Notes: generated from the letters alone by a model not told the origin. A DNA stretch of 64,000 nucleotides from Pseudomonadota bacterium (GCA_023412805.1 JAEZRM010000081.1:1-64000); one strand, 5' to 3'. Positions 17,687 through 27,052 are shown, counted from the stretch's first letter. Numbers and translations: made by a program.

Positions 17687-18784
17687 TCACCCCCTCACCG
17701 CCATCTCCGACTTGCCGTCGAAGAAGTGCGCGCGCGTTGGATTGAAGGCGAGGCGGATTTTCTCGCCGGGCTTCACCCGCACCGTCGGGTCGACGCTCGC
17801 AACCATGCTGCTCGGTCCGCACGTGACATCGAGCAGGATCTCCGATCCGAGCTGTTCGGCGACCTCGACCACAGCCTCGAACGTCTGATGCTGAGGCTCC
17901 GAACCATCTGCGAGCCGCAGATCCTCGGGCCTGATGCCGAACGTGGCCGGCTTACCGACGTGGCTTCCGAGCGGCGCTGCCAGATGCTCGGGCACGGCAA
18001 TGTTCATGGCATTGTTCGTCGCAACGAGCCCGCTGCCATTCTGCGCGATCGTCACATCCGCGAAGTTCATCGCCGGCGAACCGATGAAACCGGCGACGTA
18101 CTTGTTCGCCGGTGTGTTGTAGAGGTCGAGCGGCTCGCCCACCTGCTGAATGAGCCCGTCCTTCATGACGACGACCCGATCACCGAGCGTCATGGCCTCG
18201 ACCTGATCGTGCGTGACGTAGATTGCCGTCGTACCGAGCCGCTGGTGCAGCTTCTTGAGCTCGACACGCATCTGCACGCGCAGCTTGGCATCGAGGTTCG
18301 ACAGCGGCTCGTCGAACAGGAAGACCTGCGGGTTGCGCACGATCGCGCGACCGAGTGCTACGCGCTGGCGCTGGCCGCCTGAAAGCTGGCGCGGCTTTCT
18401 GTGCAGGTGATCCTTGATGCCGAGAATGTCGGCCGCATCACTCACGCGCCGCTTGATCTCGGCCTTGTCGAACTTCCGCATCTTCAAGCCGAAAGCCATG
18501 TTGTCGTACACGCTCATGTGCGGATAGAGCGCGTAGTTCTGGAAGACCATGGCGATGTCGCGATCCATCGGCGGCAGCTCGTTCACCACCGTATCCCCGA
18601 TCAAAACCCGCCCCTCGGTGATCGTCTCGAGACCCGCCACCATCCTGAGCGTCGTTGTCTTGCCGCAGCCCGAAGGGCCGACAAGGACCACGAACTCGTG
18701 ATCCTTGATTTCGAGGCTCACGCCCTTCACGGCGTGAAAGTCGTCGTAGTGCTTATGAACCTCGCGGATGCTCACCGTTGCCAT
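17687..18784 (-). CDS. Sugar ABC transporter ATP-binding protein (UgpC/MalK family)
   Basis: A 365-residue ATPase for a CUT1-type importer. Walker A is GPSGCGKTTT, the ABC signature LSGGQRQRVALGRAIVR, Walker B VFLFDEPLSNLDA, and the switch histidine lies in YVTHDQVEAM. The C-terminal third is the TOBE/regulatory domain typical of MalK-type subunits (FGIRPEDLRL). The start at 18784 was chosen because MATVSIREVHKHY is the family N-terminus; the frame stays open upstream only as antisense of the permease. It is the last gene of the operon read from 22030. Confidence 0.94.
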   Translation of the reverse strand: MATVSIREVHKHYDDFHAVKGVSLEIKDHEFVVLVGPSGCGKTTTLRMVAGLETITEGRVLIGDTVVNELPPMDRDIAMVFQNYALYPHMSVYDNMAFGLKMRKFDKAEIKRRVSDAADILGIKDHLHRKPRQLSGGQRQRVALGRAIVRNPQVFLFDEPLSNLDAKLRVQMRVELKKLHQRLGTTAIYVTHDQVEAMTLGDRVVVMKDGLIQQVGEPLDLYNTPANKYVAGFIGSPAMNFADVTIAQNGSGLVATNNAMNIAVPEHLAAPLGSHVGKPATFGIRPEDLRLADGSEPQHQTFEAVVEVAEQLGSEILLDVTCGPSSMVASVDPTVRVKPGEKIRLAFNPTRAHFFDGKSEMAVRG

Positions 18785-18791
18785 AGTGCGT

Positions 18792-19643
18792 CTATCCCTT
18801 GACCGAGCCCGTGAGGCCAGAAACGTAGTGTTCGACGAAGAAGGAGTAGGCGATCGCGACCGGGATCGATCCGAGTAGCGCGCCTGCCATGAGCGGTCCC
18901 CAGAAGAAGACATCGCCGCGTATGAGCTCCGAGACGACGCCCACCGGCACGGTCTTCTGCTCAGGACTCGAGAGGAAGACCAGCGCGTAGATGAACTCGT
19001 TCCACGAGAGCGTGAAGGCGAATATGCCGGCGGACAGAATGCCCGGAATGGCGACCGGAATGATGATGTACAGCATCGCCTGCCATCGCGATGCTCCATC
19101 TATTCGGGCGCATTCCTCAAGTTCCTTCGGCACCGCTTTGAAGTAGCCCATCATCAGCCACGTGCAGAACGGTATGAGGAATGTCGGATAGGTCAGGATC
19201 AGCGACCATGGTGTGTCGCCGAGCTTGTAGTTGCGGATGATCTCCGAGAGCGGAATGAAGAGCAGCGTCTGCGGCACGAGGTATGTGATGAAGATGCCAG
19301 TGCCGAGGCTGCCCGCGAACGAGAAATTCAACCGCGCCAGCGCATATCCGGCAAACACCCCACAGATGAGCGAGATAATGGTCGACGCGATAGCGATGAA
19401 CATGGTGTTCCATAGCCAGGTCGCGAACATCGTCTCGACAAAGAGATACTTGATGTGATCGAGCGTCGGATTCCACGTCCAGAAGGGCGTGTAATTCGCC
19501 GCCCGCCATGGACGATAGAGCTCACCGTCCGGCCGGAATGTCGTGATGAGCATCCAGTAGAACGGAAAGAGCAGGAAGATCAGAAAGAGCGTCAGCGGGA
19601 TGTAGAAGAACACCCAGCGGCGCCAGATCGCACCTTCGATCAT
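18792..19643 (-). CDS. Sugar ABC transporter permease (MalG type)
   Basis: A 283-residue inner-membrane permease with about six helices. The EAA coupling motif, which docks on the ATPase, is EECARIDGASRWQAMLYIII. Its ATG shares one base with the stop of the preceding permease gene (TGATG), and the ATPase gene follows seven bases after its stop. The N-terminal helix YIPLTLFLIFLLFPFYWML and the C-terminal FVEHYVSGLTGSVKG match carbohydrate importers of the CUT1 class. Confidence 0.93.
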   Translation of the reverse strand: MIEGAIWRRWVFFYIPLTLFLIFLLFPFYWMLITTFRPDGELYRPWRAANYTPFWTWNPTLDHIKYLFVETMFATWLWNTMFIAIASTIISLICGVFAGYALARLNFSFAGSLGTGIFITYLVPQTLLFIPLSEIIRNYKLGDTPWSLILTYPTFLIPFCTWLMMGYFKAVPKELEECARIDGASRWQAMLYIIIPVAIPGILSAGIFAFTLSWNEFIYALVFLSSPEQKTVPVGVVSELIRGDVFFWGPLMAGALLGSIPVAIAYSFFVEHYVSGLTGSVKG

Positions 19644-20578
19644 CAGCGAACCTCCACGCGGCGAATGTAAAGGAGCTGGACGATCACGATCAGCAGGAGG
19701 ATCGGGAACATCGCAAGCGAGACGGCTGCACCCTGGCTCAGGAGCCCCGTACCGACGCCGAGCTGATAGGCATAAGTCGCGAACAGATGCGTCGCATTGG
19801 CCGGGCCGCCGCCCGTCATCACATAGACGATCTGGAAGTCAGCGAAGGTCTGGATGACCGAGAAGAGCATCACGACCATGGTCACCGGCAGGAGCAGCGG
19901 CCACGTGATGTACCAGAAGCGCTGCCAGGGCCGCGCGCCGTCGATCGCCGCTGCCTCGTTGAGGTCGGGGCTGATCGTCTGCAGACCGGCGAGCAGCGAT
20001 ATCGCGAAGAACGGTACGCCGCGCCAGATGTTGACGATGATGATCGAGAGCATGGCGAGATCGCCGTCGCCGAGCCAGTTGATGGCCGTGCGGATTATGC
20101 CCGTCTGATAGAGCATCCAGTTGAGGACGCTGAAGGTCGGGTCGAACATCCACTTCCACGCGAACGTGGAGAGCACGGTCGGAATGATGAACGGCAGCAG
20201 GATGAAAGCGCGCGTGAAGGCCTTGAACCTGAAGGACCGGTTCAGCAGCAGCGCCAGCCAGAGCCCCAGCGCGAGCTTGAAGATCGTCGTGACGAACGTG
20301 TACCAGCAGGTATTCCACACGACCGCATGGAAGATCGGATCCGACGCGAGCCGCCGGAAGTTGTCGAGACCGACGAATTCACCGGGAACGCCGACGCGTG
20401 TATCCGTCACCGACAGCAACAGGCCGCGCATGAACGGGTAGGCGATGAACAGCCCGAGCAGCACCATCGTCGGCAAAAGCAGAAGCCAGGCGAGATTGCG
20501 CTCGTTCTCGAGCGGTCGCCACTTCGGCTTTGCCACGATCACGCGTTCTTGGGTCGAAGTCGACGCCGCTACTGCCAT
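19643..20578 (-). CDS. Sugar ABC transporter permease (MalF/UgpA type)
   Basis: A 311-residue permease. The first helix is LAWLLLLPTMVLLGLFIAYPF, and the EAA motif is LNEAAAIDGARPWQRFWYIT. A cytoplasmic N-terminal extension of about 30 residues precedes the first helix. It is coupled to the second permease by a TGATG overlap and follows the binding-protein gene by about 125 bases. Confidence 0.93.
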   Translation of the reverse strand: MAVAASTSTQERVIVAKPKWRPLENERNLAWLLLLPTMVLLGLFIAYPFMRGLLLSVTDTRVGVPGEFVGLDNFRRLASDPIFHAVVWNTCWYTFVTTIFKLALGLWLALLLNRSFRFKAFTRAFILLPFIIPTVLSTFAWKWMFDPTFSVLNWMLYQTGIIRTAINWLGDGDLAMLSIIIVNIWRGVPFFAISLLAGLQTISPDLNEAAAIDGARPWQRFWYITWPLLLPVTMVVMLFSVIQTFADFQIVYVMTGGGPANATHLFATYAYQLGVGTGLLSQGAAVSLAMFPILLLIVIVQLLYIRRVEVR

Positions 20579-20704
20579 CGGCGTTTCGTCCTTTCGGAAG
20601 ATGTCATGAGAGCCGGCGGCAGGCCGAACCTGCCGGCCGCCCCCATTCAGCGAGAAAGACCGGAGCGCTCGGCACTCCGGTCATGCCATTCCGATCAGAA
20701 AGCC

Positions 20705-22030
20705 TCAGCTTTCGTAGATCGACTTGAGCTGCTTCTCGCACGCGGCAACCGCATCCTCGGCTTTTTGGCCGCGGATCGCGCCGGCAAACATGTTGCCGAT
20801 GAGATACTTGGTCAGCACCTCGGCGGCCTTGGCATTGGGCTCACCAGGATGGCCGGGCGTCAGACCCTGCTTGCCGGCAACCGCGTATGGCGCCATCACC
20901 GGGTCCTTCTTCCACAGGTCATGCGTCTCCCACGACGTCGTACCCGGCGTGTAGAAGCCGAGCCCGGTCGAGAACCACTGGTCGTAGTTCTCCTTCTTGT
21001 GGATGAAGCGCAGCAGATCCTTCGTCGCACTGACGCTCTTGGAATAGCTCGGCACGACGTGCGAGGTGTACGTGTGGAAGCCGAACTGTCCGGCGGGGCC
21101 GCCGGGAAGCGGCGCGTGCAGGATGTCGTCCTTGAGCGGCTTACCGTCGGCGGTTTTATACTGCTCGGGCTTACGCATGGACTCGATGTAGATCGAGGCG
21201 CCGTTGAGCGTAGAGCATACCGTACCGGCGAGGAAGGCGCGGTTGTTGGACGCGTCATCCCAGGCCAGACCACCTTCGTCGAAGGAGTCGGTCCATGCCG
21301 CCGCCATCCACTTCACCGCATCCACCGTCGCCTTGGAATTGATGACGACCTTGCCCTTGTCGTCGATCTCGGCACCGCCGAACGACCATAGCAGCGGATA
21401 GGCGAACGTCGGCGGATCGCCGAACGACTGCCCGAACGACTGCCCAATCGGATAACCTTTGGCCTTCAGCTTCTTGCCGACGTCGCGGTACTGGTCCCAG
21501 GTCTTCGGGAACTCGTTGTAGCCGGCTTCAGCGAACCACGACTTGCGGTACGCGTTCATCGCACCGATGAGCGCCATCGGCATCGAGAAGAACTTGCCGC
21601 CCGATGAGCTATTGGCCGTGCAGAGCTTGTACCAGCCGCCCTGATCCTTGCCGATCTCGCCCGCGACATCGCTGAGGTCGGCGAGGCTCGCCTGATAGAG
21701 ATGCGGGTGGTTGTTGAAGAGCATGATCAGGTCAGGGCCGGCGCCCGACTGGATGCCCGAGGTGATGCGCGGCTGTAGATCGTTGCCGTTCACCGTCTCG
21801 TAGCGGACCTTGATACCGAGCGCCTTCTCGGCTTCCGGCAGCAGCTTCTGGCGCAAGAGCGTATCGCACGCGGGAACGAAGTCGTTCCAGCGAAGCCAAT
21901 GCACCGTGGTTTGCTGAGCATAAGCCGGAGCGCGGCCGGTTGCGAGAATGCCGGCAAGTCCGCCGGAGGATGCTGCAATAGCGCCAGCGCTGGACGACGC
22001 CAGAAACTGCCGGCGTGAAACACGCGACAT
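20705..22030 (-). CDS. Sugar ABC transporter substrate-binding protein (family 1)
   Basis: A 441-residue extracellular solute-binding protein. The N-terminus MSRVSRRQFLASSSAGAIAA is a twin-arginine-type signal, which suggests export in a folded state, and the mature protein starts near QQTTVHWLRWNDFVPACD. GGGAGG precedes ATG 22030; the frame extends upstream to 22141 but has no comparable ribosome site. The receptor is the first gene of the four-gene CUT1 operon, as usual. The sugar or polyol bound is not predictable; glycerol phosphate or oligosaccharide types are possible. Confidence 0.92.
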   Translation of the reverse strand: MSRVSRRQFLASSSAGAIAASSGGLAGILATGRAPAYAQQTTVHWLRWNDFVPACDTLLRQKLLPEAEKALGIKVRYETVNGNDLQPRITSGIQSGAGPDLIMLFNNHPHLYQASLADLSDVAGEIGKDQGGWYKLCTANSSSGGKFFSMPMALIGAMNAYRKSWFAEAGYNEFPKTWDQYRDVGKKLKAKGYPIGQSFGQSFGDPPTFAYPLLWSFGGAEIDDKGKVVINSKATVDAVKWMAAAWTDSFDEGGLAWDDASNNRAFLAGTVCSTLNGASIYIESMRKPEQYKTADGKPLKDDILHAPLPGGPAGQFGFHTYTSHVVPSYSKSVSATKDLLRFIHKKENYDQWFSTGLGFYTPGTTSWETHDLWKKDPVMAPYAVAGKQGLTPGHPGEPNAKAAEVLTKYLIGNMFAGAIRGQKAEDAVAACEKQLKSIYES

Positions 22031-22087
22031 GAGAAACCTCCCTTTGATGGCCCCTTTTTTCCGGTCCCGTTTCGAGATCCTGTTTGG

Positions 22088-22150
22088 GCAATCAAAGCGT
22101 ACGCCGCAGCAATCGCTTAGGCAAGCGTGATATGTTAGCAATCAACGCTT
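22088..22150 (-). promoter_or_regulatory. Repeated GCAATC/AAGCG elements upstream of the sugar importer
   Basis: GCAATC occurs at 22088-22093, 22109-22114 and 22138-22143, each followed by AAAGCG, GCTTAGGCAAGCG or AACGCTT. CGCTTAGGCAAGCG is itself an inverted repeat. This lies 60-120 bases before the binding-protein start, so it may be a regulator's operator. No regulator gene is adjacent. Confidence 0.4.
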
Positions 22151-22205
22151 GCGCGCGTCGAGGCCGCCGCCGGCGCCCGATAGTGCGTCGCGAGATGAAG
22201 GCGTC

Positions 22206-22985
22206 TCAGCGCCCTTGCCAGTTGGGCTTTCGCTTGCTCAGGAAGGCGTCGAGACCTTCGCGGAAATCGGCACTCGTGTAGACCATGCCGATCAAATCGT
22301 CGTCATCGACCGCGGGATGGCGCTGGCGGAGGCGACGCAAGAGTTCCTTGGTCACGCGCATGGTCAATGGCGCATGTCCCGCAAGCTGGCGTGCGAGCGC
22401 ATCGGCACGAGCGACGACAGCGTCGTGATCCTCGACGATCTCGCTGACGAGACCTTTGCGCAGCGCTTCGTCGGCCTCGATGAGCCGCGAGGTATAGATG
22501 AGATCGATCACACCCGCCTCGCCGATCAGGGCGACGAGGCGCGCGAGCGTTGCCGCCGACAGGCAATTGCCGAGCGTGCGCGCAATCGGAAATCCGTATT
22601 TCAACGAACGCGTCGCAATGCGCATGTCGCAGCACGCCGCGATCCCTGCACCACCGCCGGTGCAGGCGCCGGTGATGGCTGCAATGGTCGGCACGGGACA
22701 GCGCTCGAGCGCGGTGAACACCTTGTCCGCGTTCTTCTCGTAGGCAATGCCCTGCTCCGGCGTCTCAAAGCTGCGGAACAACGAAATGTCGGTCCCTGCT
22801 GCGAAAGCCTTGCCGCCGGCACCCCGAAAGACAATCGCCTTCACCGAGCCGTCGGCAGGGACATTCGAGCAGATCTCGGTGATCGCGTCGTACATCTCGA
22901 ATGTCAGCGCGTTATATTTCTCTGGCCGGTTCAGCGTCACGGTGAGCACGCCGTTGTCGAGATGCTTCAGGATGTCGTCGGACAC
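22206..22985 (-). CDS. Enoyl-CoA hydratase/isomerase family protein
   Basis: A 259-residue crotonase-fold protein. The oxyanion-hole segments are AFAAGTDISLF near residue 60 and ITGACTGGGAGIAACCDMRI near 110. The usual catalytic Glu pair of true hydratases is not obvious: FPIARTLGNCLS replaces the common FPE segment, so it could be another crotonase-family activity. The start codon is a GTG at 22985 preceded by TTGGAG. It lies 34 bases after the glmM stop on the same strand, so it is probably read from the same transcript. Confidence 0.85.
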   Translation of the reverse strand: MSDDILKHLDNGVLTVTLNRPEKYNALTFEMYDAITEICSNVPADGSVKAIVFRGAGGKAFAAGTDISLFRSFETPEQGIAYEKNADKVFTALERCPVPTIAAITGACTGGGAGIAACCDMRIATRSLKYGFPIARTLGNCLSAATLARLVALIGEAGVIDLIYTSRLIEADEALRKGLVSEIVEDHDAVVARADALARQLAGHAPLTMRVTKELLRRLRQRHPAVDDDDLIGMVYTSADFREGLDAFLSKRKPNWQGR

Positions 22986-23019
22986 GAGGCGTACTCCAAG
23001 GTATGTTGCGGCGCGTTTC

Positions 23020-24375
23020 TCAGGCCACCTGAGCTACAGTCTGCACGGCAGCGACAATATCTCCGACGACGGCGGCGACGAGCTGCTCGTCCTCGGCTTC
23101 CGCCATCACGCGGATCAGCGGCTCGGTGCCGGACGGGCGGATAAGCAGCCGTCCCTTGTCGCCGAGCTGCGCTTTCGCGGCATCGATCGCCGCCAATACG
23201 CGCGCATCCTCGAGCGGCGAGCCATTGGCGTAGCGCACGTTGCGCAGGAGCTGCGGAATTTTCTCGAAGCGGTTGCAGACTTCGCTCACCGGCTTGCCTG
23301 TCGTGACCACCGTCGCGAGAATCTGCAGCGCCGAGACAAGGCCGTCGCCGGTCGTGCCGAAATCCGAGAGCACAATATGGCCGGACTGCTCGCCGCCGAC
23401 ATTGTAGCCATTGCGGCGCATGTGCTCGACCACGTGGCGATCGCCGACCGGCGTTCGGATCATGGTGAGGCCGAGCGTGCCGAGATAGCGCTCGAGTCCG
23501 AGGTTGGACATGACCGTCGCCACGACGCCGCCACCGAGCAGGCGTCCGCGCCGCCGCCAGCTCTCCGCGATGACTGCCAGAAGCTGGTCGCCATCGACGA
23601 GAGTTCCCTTCTCGTCAACGACAACGACACGGTCGGCATCGCCATCGAGCGCAATACCGATGTCGGCCCTGAGTTCGCGCACCTTCTCCTGGAGCGACTC
23701 GGGCGCCGTCGACCCGCACTTCTCGTTGATGTTGAAGCCGTTCGGATCGACGCCGATCCGGATCACCTCGGCGCCGAGCTCCCACAGAGCTTGCGGCGCC
23801 ACCTTGTAGCCGGCGCCATTGGCACAATCGATGACGATCCGCAGCCCGTCGAGACGCAGGTTTTTCGGCAGCGTGCGCTTGGCGAACTCGATATATCGCT
23901 CCTGCGCACTTTCGATGCGCGTCGCGCGCCCGATCTTTTCCGATGGCACGAGCAGACCGGCTGCGGGCGTATCGATCAATGCCTCGATCGCGATCTCTGC
24001 CTCGTCGGAGAGCTTGAAGCCATTGGCGTCGAAAAGCTTGATGCCGTTGTCGGCGAACTGGTTGTGCGACGCCGAGATCATGACGCCGATATCGGCGCGC
24101 AGCGATCGCGTCAGCATGGCCACCGCCGGCGTCGGCATGGGACCGAGCTGGAAAACGTCGATGCCCACGGCCGTGAACCCCGACATCAGCGCATTCTCGA
24201 TCATGTAGCCGGAGAGGCGCGTGTCCTTGCCGATCACAGCCCTGAGGCGCTGGCCGCCACCCTGAGCGAGCACCTTGCCGGCTGCCATGCCGACCTTCAG
24301 CGCGATTTCGGCGGTCATAGGCGCCGTGTTCGCAAGCCCCCGGATACCGTCGGTGCCGAAATACTGACGCACCAT
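23020..24375 (-). CDS. glmM: Phosphoglucosamine mutase
   Basis: A 451-residue alpha-D-phosphohexomutase interconverting glucosamine-6- and -1-phosphate for peptidoglycan and LPS precursors. The N-terminus MVRQYFGTDGIRG is diagnostic. The phosphorylated serine is Ser103 in MISASHNQ, the magnesium loop is DGDADR and the C-terminal phosphate-binding loop is RPSGTEPLIRVM. ATG 24375 is supported by GGAGGGACTGAAG; a longer start at 24429 is unlikely. In many relatives glmM follows ftsH or folP, but here it stands beside an enoyl-CoA hydratase gene. Confidence 0.93.
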   Translation of the reverse strand: MVRQYFGTDGIRGLANTAPMTAEIALKVGMAAGKVLAQGGGQRLRAVIGKDTRLSGYMIENALMSGFTAVGIDVFQLGPMPTPAVAMLTRSLRADIGVMISASHNQFADNGIKLFDANGFKLSDEAEIAIEALIDTPAAGLLVPSEKIGRATRIESAQERYIEFAKRTLPKNLRLDGLRIVIDCANGAGYKVAPQALWELGAEVIRIGVDPNGFNINEKCGSTAPESLQEKVRELRADIGIALDGDADRVVVVDEKGTLVDGDQLLAVIAESWRRRGRLLGGGVVATVMSNLGLERYLGTLGLTMIRTPVGDRHVVEHMRRNGYNVGGEQSGHIVLSDFGTTGDGLVSALQILATVVTTGKPVSEVCNRFEKIPQLLRNVRYANGSPLEDARVLAAIDAAKAQLGDKGRLLIRPSGTEPLIRVMAEAEDEQLVAAVVGDIVAAVQTVAQVA

Positions 24376-24701
24376 CTTCAGTCCCTCCATTCCAGACGCG
24401 GCGCCGATAACGCCATGCGTCGGGATCATGCTGCACCGGTAGTCGCGCCGCGTCGCCGCTGCAAGTGCGAACTCTCCCCCGTCAGACTTCTATACTTCAA
24501 TCCGGGCCGCCAGAGCTGATTTCCCCTGACCTGAAATACATTGTGAAGATTCAAGGCCATCCCCAGCGTTGGCCCGAACCGGACGCAATCCACCCGCAGC
24601 GCCCGCACGCGATCGACATCCATGGCCTAATGGACCCACGTGGTGTATGGAGCGGGCGCACGCGTCCTCAGCCAACCACCCCAGGATCCACGAGCCCCGC
24701 C
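24376..24701. promoter_or_regulatory. Divergent control region between glmM and the threonine dehydratase gene
   Basis: The 326 bases hold no convincing gene. The stretch 24480-24555 is poorer in GC than its surroundings and includes TATACTTCAAT and AAATACATTGTGAAG, so it is the likely place for promoters of both divergent genes. No clear operator or riboswitch was recognised. Confidence 0.4.
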
Positions 24702-25688
24702 ATGCCGACTCTTCCCGTGACGATCGATATGATCCGCTCTGCCGCCGAACGCCTCGCGCCGCACATCGTCACGACGCCCCTTCTCGAGCACCCCGCGCTG
24801 AACAAGCAGGTCGGCGGGCGCGTGTTCCTCAAATGCGAGAGCCTCCAGCGGGTCGGCGCCTTCAAGTTCCGCGGCGCCTATAACAAGATCTCGAAGGTCG
24901 ATCCCAACGCCTATCCCGGCGGTGTCGTCGCCTCCTCCTCGGGCAATCATGCTCAGGGCGTCGCCGCAGCCGCCACCCTGTGCGGACTCCGATCCGCCAT
25001 CGTCATGCCGAAGGATGCCCCGCCGATCAAGGTTGCGCGGACCAAGGCTTTCGGCGGCGAAGTCGTGCCTTACGACCGCGAGCGCGAGGACCGCGACGCC
25101 ATCGCGAAAGCGCTGTGCGAGGAGCGCAAGGCCATTTTCGTGCCGCCCTTCGACGACCCGGACGTGATCTCCGGCCAAGGCACAGCTGGTCTCGAAATGA
25201 TGGCCGAGATCGCGCGCCGCGGCGTGAAGCTCGATGCCGTGCTCGTCAACGTCTCGGGCGGCGGCCTCGCGAGCGGCATCGCCGTCGCGGTCAAGGATGC
25301 GAGCCCGACGACCGACATGTGGACGGTCGAGCCCGCCGGCTTCGACGACTTCGCCCGCTCGCTCGCCAGCGGCAAGCCGGAGCGCAACGACCGTCTTTCG
25401 GGCTCCATCTGCGACGCGCTCATGGCGGAAACACCGGGCGTGCACACATTCGCCATCGGCCGCGCGCTCATGAAAGGCGGCGTGTCTGTGACCGACGACG
25501 AAGTCCGCGACGCCATGCGCTTTGCCTTCGAGGAACTGAAGCTCGTCGTCGAGCCCGGCGGCGCCGCGAGCCTTGCCGCCATCCTCACGGGCAAGGTGCC
25601 GGTCCAAGGCCGCGCGGTCGGCGCGATCATCTCCGGCGGCAACACGGACCCTGCCCAGTTCGCCAAGATCATCACCCGCGCCGTCTGA
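24702..25688 (+). CDS. Threonine ammonia-lyase / PLP-dependent dehydratase
   Basis: A 328-residue fold-type II PLP enzyme. The Schiff-base lysine is Lys55 in FKFRGAYN, the cofactor-phosphate or substrate loop is SSSGNHAQGVA, and GGGLASGIA is the glycine-rich phosphate loop. There is no C-terminal ACT-like domain, so this is the short catabolic or serine-racemase-like form rather than feedback-regulated biosynthetic IlvA. It deaminates L-threonine or L-serine in related proteins. The start is the ATG at 24702, fitting family length, though its ribosome site is weak. The MFS gene begins about 50 bases downstream. Confidence 0.87.
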   Translation: MPTLPVTIDMIRSAAERLAPHIVTTPLLEHPALNKQVGGRVFLKCESLQRVGAFKFRGAYNKISKVDPNAYPGGVVASSSGNHAQGVAAAATLCGLRSAIVMPKDAPPIKVARTKAFGGEVVPYDREREDRDAIAKALCEERKAIFVPPFDDPDVISGQGTAGLEMMAEIARRGVKLDAVLVNVSGGGLASGIAVAVKDASPTTDMWTVEPAGFDDFARSLASGKPERNDRLSGSICDALMAETPGVHTFAIGRALMKGGVSVTDDEVRDAMRFAFEELKLVVEPGGAASLAAILTGKVPVQGRAVGAIISGGNTDPAQFAKIITRAV

Positions 25689-25738
25689 GCGAGGGCCACC
25701 CTTTCCGGGAAGCCACTGCCGAGAGCGAGAATTTGCGC

Positions 25739-26899
25739 ATGCTCGCCGCCCGGATCTCGCTCTTCTATTGGGCAATTTTCCTGATCGTCGGCCTGCAGAC
25801 GCCCTTCCTGCCGCTCTGGCTCGATGCGCGCGGGCTCAGCGTTACCGAGATCAGCATCGCCGGCGCACTGCCGCTGTTCATACGCATCGTCGCAACGCCC
25901 ATCGTCGCGTATCTCGCGGACCACTCCGGCGATCATCGCCGCATGGTCATCATTCTCGCGTGGAGTGGACTTGCCTGCACGGCGCTGCTCTCGCAGAGCT
26001 TCCACGTCTGGCCGATCATTCTGCTCACGACACTCATGATGCTCACGACATCGAGCATGATGCCGCTGACCGAGACGATTGCCATGCGCGCCGTCCGTGT
26101 CCATGGCCTCGACTATGGCCGTATGCGGCTCTGGGGCTCGATCAGTTTCATCGTGGCGACTCTCATCGGCGGTGCCGCCATCGAGCGATGGACGGGCAGT
26201 GTCGTCATCTGGCTCATCATCGCGGCTGTCTTGATGACAGCACTGGCCGCGCACGTTCTGCCACGGCCGGAGGGCAGCACCGTCGCCGCCCCATCGCGGC
26301 CACGCATTTCACGGGCTGATGTCGCGGAACTTGTCACCTCGCGGCTGTTCCTGCTCTTCCTCACGGCCGCCGGACTGGTGCAGGCAGCCCACGCCGTCTT
26401 CTACGTCTATGGCGTACTGCACTGGCGCGGGCTCGGCCTTTCCGCGACGTGGACAGGCGTGCTCTGGGCCATCGCCGTCATCGCCGAGATCATGCTCTTC
26501 GCCCGCTCGGGCGCAGTGCTCAAAGTCTTGAGCCCGCTCGGCCTCATTGCTCTCGGCGCCATCGCGGCCATCGTGCGCTGGATCGCCATGGCATTCGATC
26601 CGCCACTCGCCGCGCTGATCGTTTTGCAGGTCCTGCACGCGCTCACCTTCGGTGCGACACATCTCGGCACCGTACACTTCATCGCGCAGAATATTCCGGC
26701 TGAGCGCGCGGGCACCGCACAGGCATTGCAGGCGAGCGTCACAGCCGGCATCGCCATGGGTGGCGCGACACTGCTCGCGGGTCAGCTCTACGGTCCGTTC
26801 GGCGCGAAGGCATACTTGGCGATGGCCGTGCTCGGCGCGCTCGGGTTACTCGCCGCGCTGATGGCGCAGCGGCGGTTGCACGTCACGCCTCCGGCATGA
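25739..26899 (+). CDS. MFS transporter (phenylpropionate/nucleoside permease-like)
   Basis: A 386-residue membrane protein with about twelve hydrophobic helices. The N-terminus MLAARISLFYWAIFLIVGLQ, followed by PFLPLWLDARGLS, is typical of the MFS_1-like branch that includes HcaT. The loop YLADHSGDHRRM after helix 2 is the MFS motif A region. The long open frame upstream of 25739 is an antisense/alternative-frame shadow of the threonine dehydratase gene. The substrate is unknown. It may be co-transcribed with the dehydratase. Confidence 0.85.
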   Translation: MLAARISLFYWAIFLIVGLQTPFLPLWLDARGLSVTEISIAGALPLFIRIVATPIVAYLADHSGDHRRMVIILAWSGLACTALLSQSFHVWPIILLTTLMMLTTSSMMPLTETIAMRAVRVHGLDYGRMRLWGSISFIVATLIGGAAIERWTGSVVIWLIIAAVLMTALAAHVLPRPEGSTVAAPSRPRISRADVAELVTSRLFLLFLTAAGLVQAAHAVFYVYGVLHWRGLGLSATWTGVLWAIAVIAEIMLFARSGAVLKVLSPLGLIALGAIAAIVRWIAMAFDPPLAALIVLQVLHALTFGATHLGTVHFIAQNIPAERAGTAQALQASVTAGIAMGGATLLAGQLYGPFGAKAYLAMAVLGALGLLAALMAQRRLHVTPPA

Positions 26900-26910
26900 G
26901 AGTCACTTTC

Positions 26911-27050
26911 CCTCTCCCCGTGTGCGGGGAGAGGGCCAGGGTGAGGGGCGGCGGCACATTCCAACGTTTGCAATTGTGCCGCCCCTCATCCCGACCTTCT
27001 CGTCGCGCCAGAGGCGCGCTTCCAGCGCGACAAGAACGGGGAGAAGGGGA
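26911..27050. repeat. Dispersed intergenic repeat, copy B (longest)
   Basis: It consists of a CCTCTCCCCG/CGGGGAGAGG hairpin, then CCAGGGTGAGGGGCGGC, a spacer containing CCAACGTTTGC, the complementary GCCGCCCCTCATCCCGACC, and an internal GTCGCGC...GCGCGAC hairpin closed by TTCTC/GAGAA. The distal half is shared with 3394-3466 and the proximal half with 17561-17650. It fills the gap between the convergent MFS and M20 hydrolase genes. Confidence 0.75.
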
Positions 27051-27052
27051 TT

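Noticed and set aside
19787..21391. 534-codon plus-strand frame
   Set aside because: Antisense to the permease and binding-protein genes; composition (Arg, His, Asp, Glu-rich without structure) is that of a GC-rich shadow.
22747..24519. 590-codon plus-strand frame opposite glmM
   Set aside because: Antisense shadow; GlmM on the other strand has all motifs.
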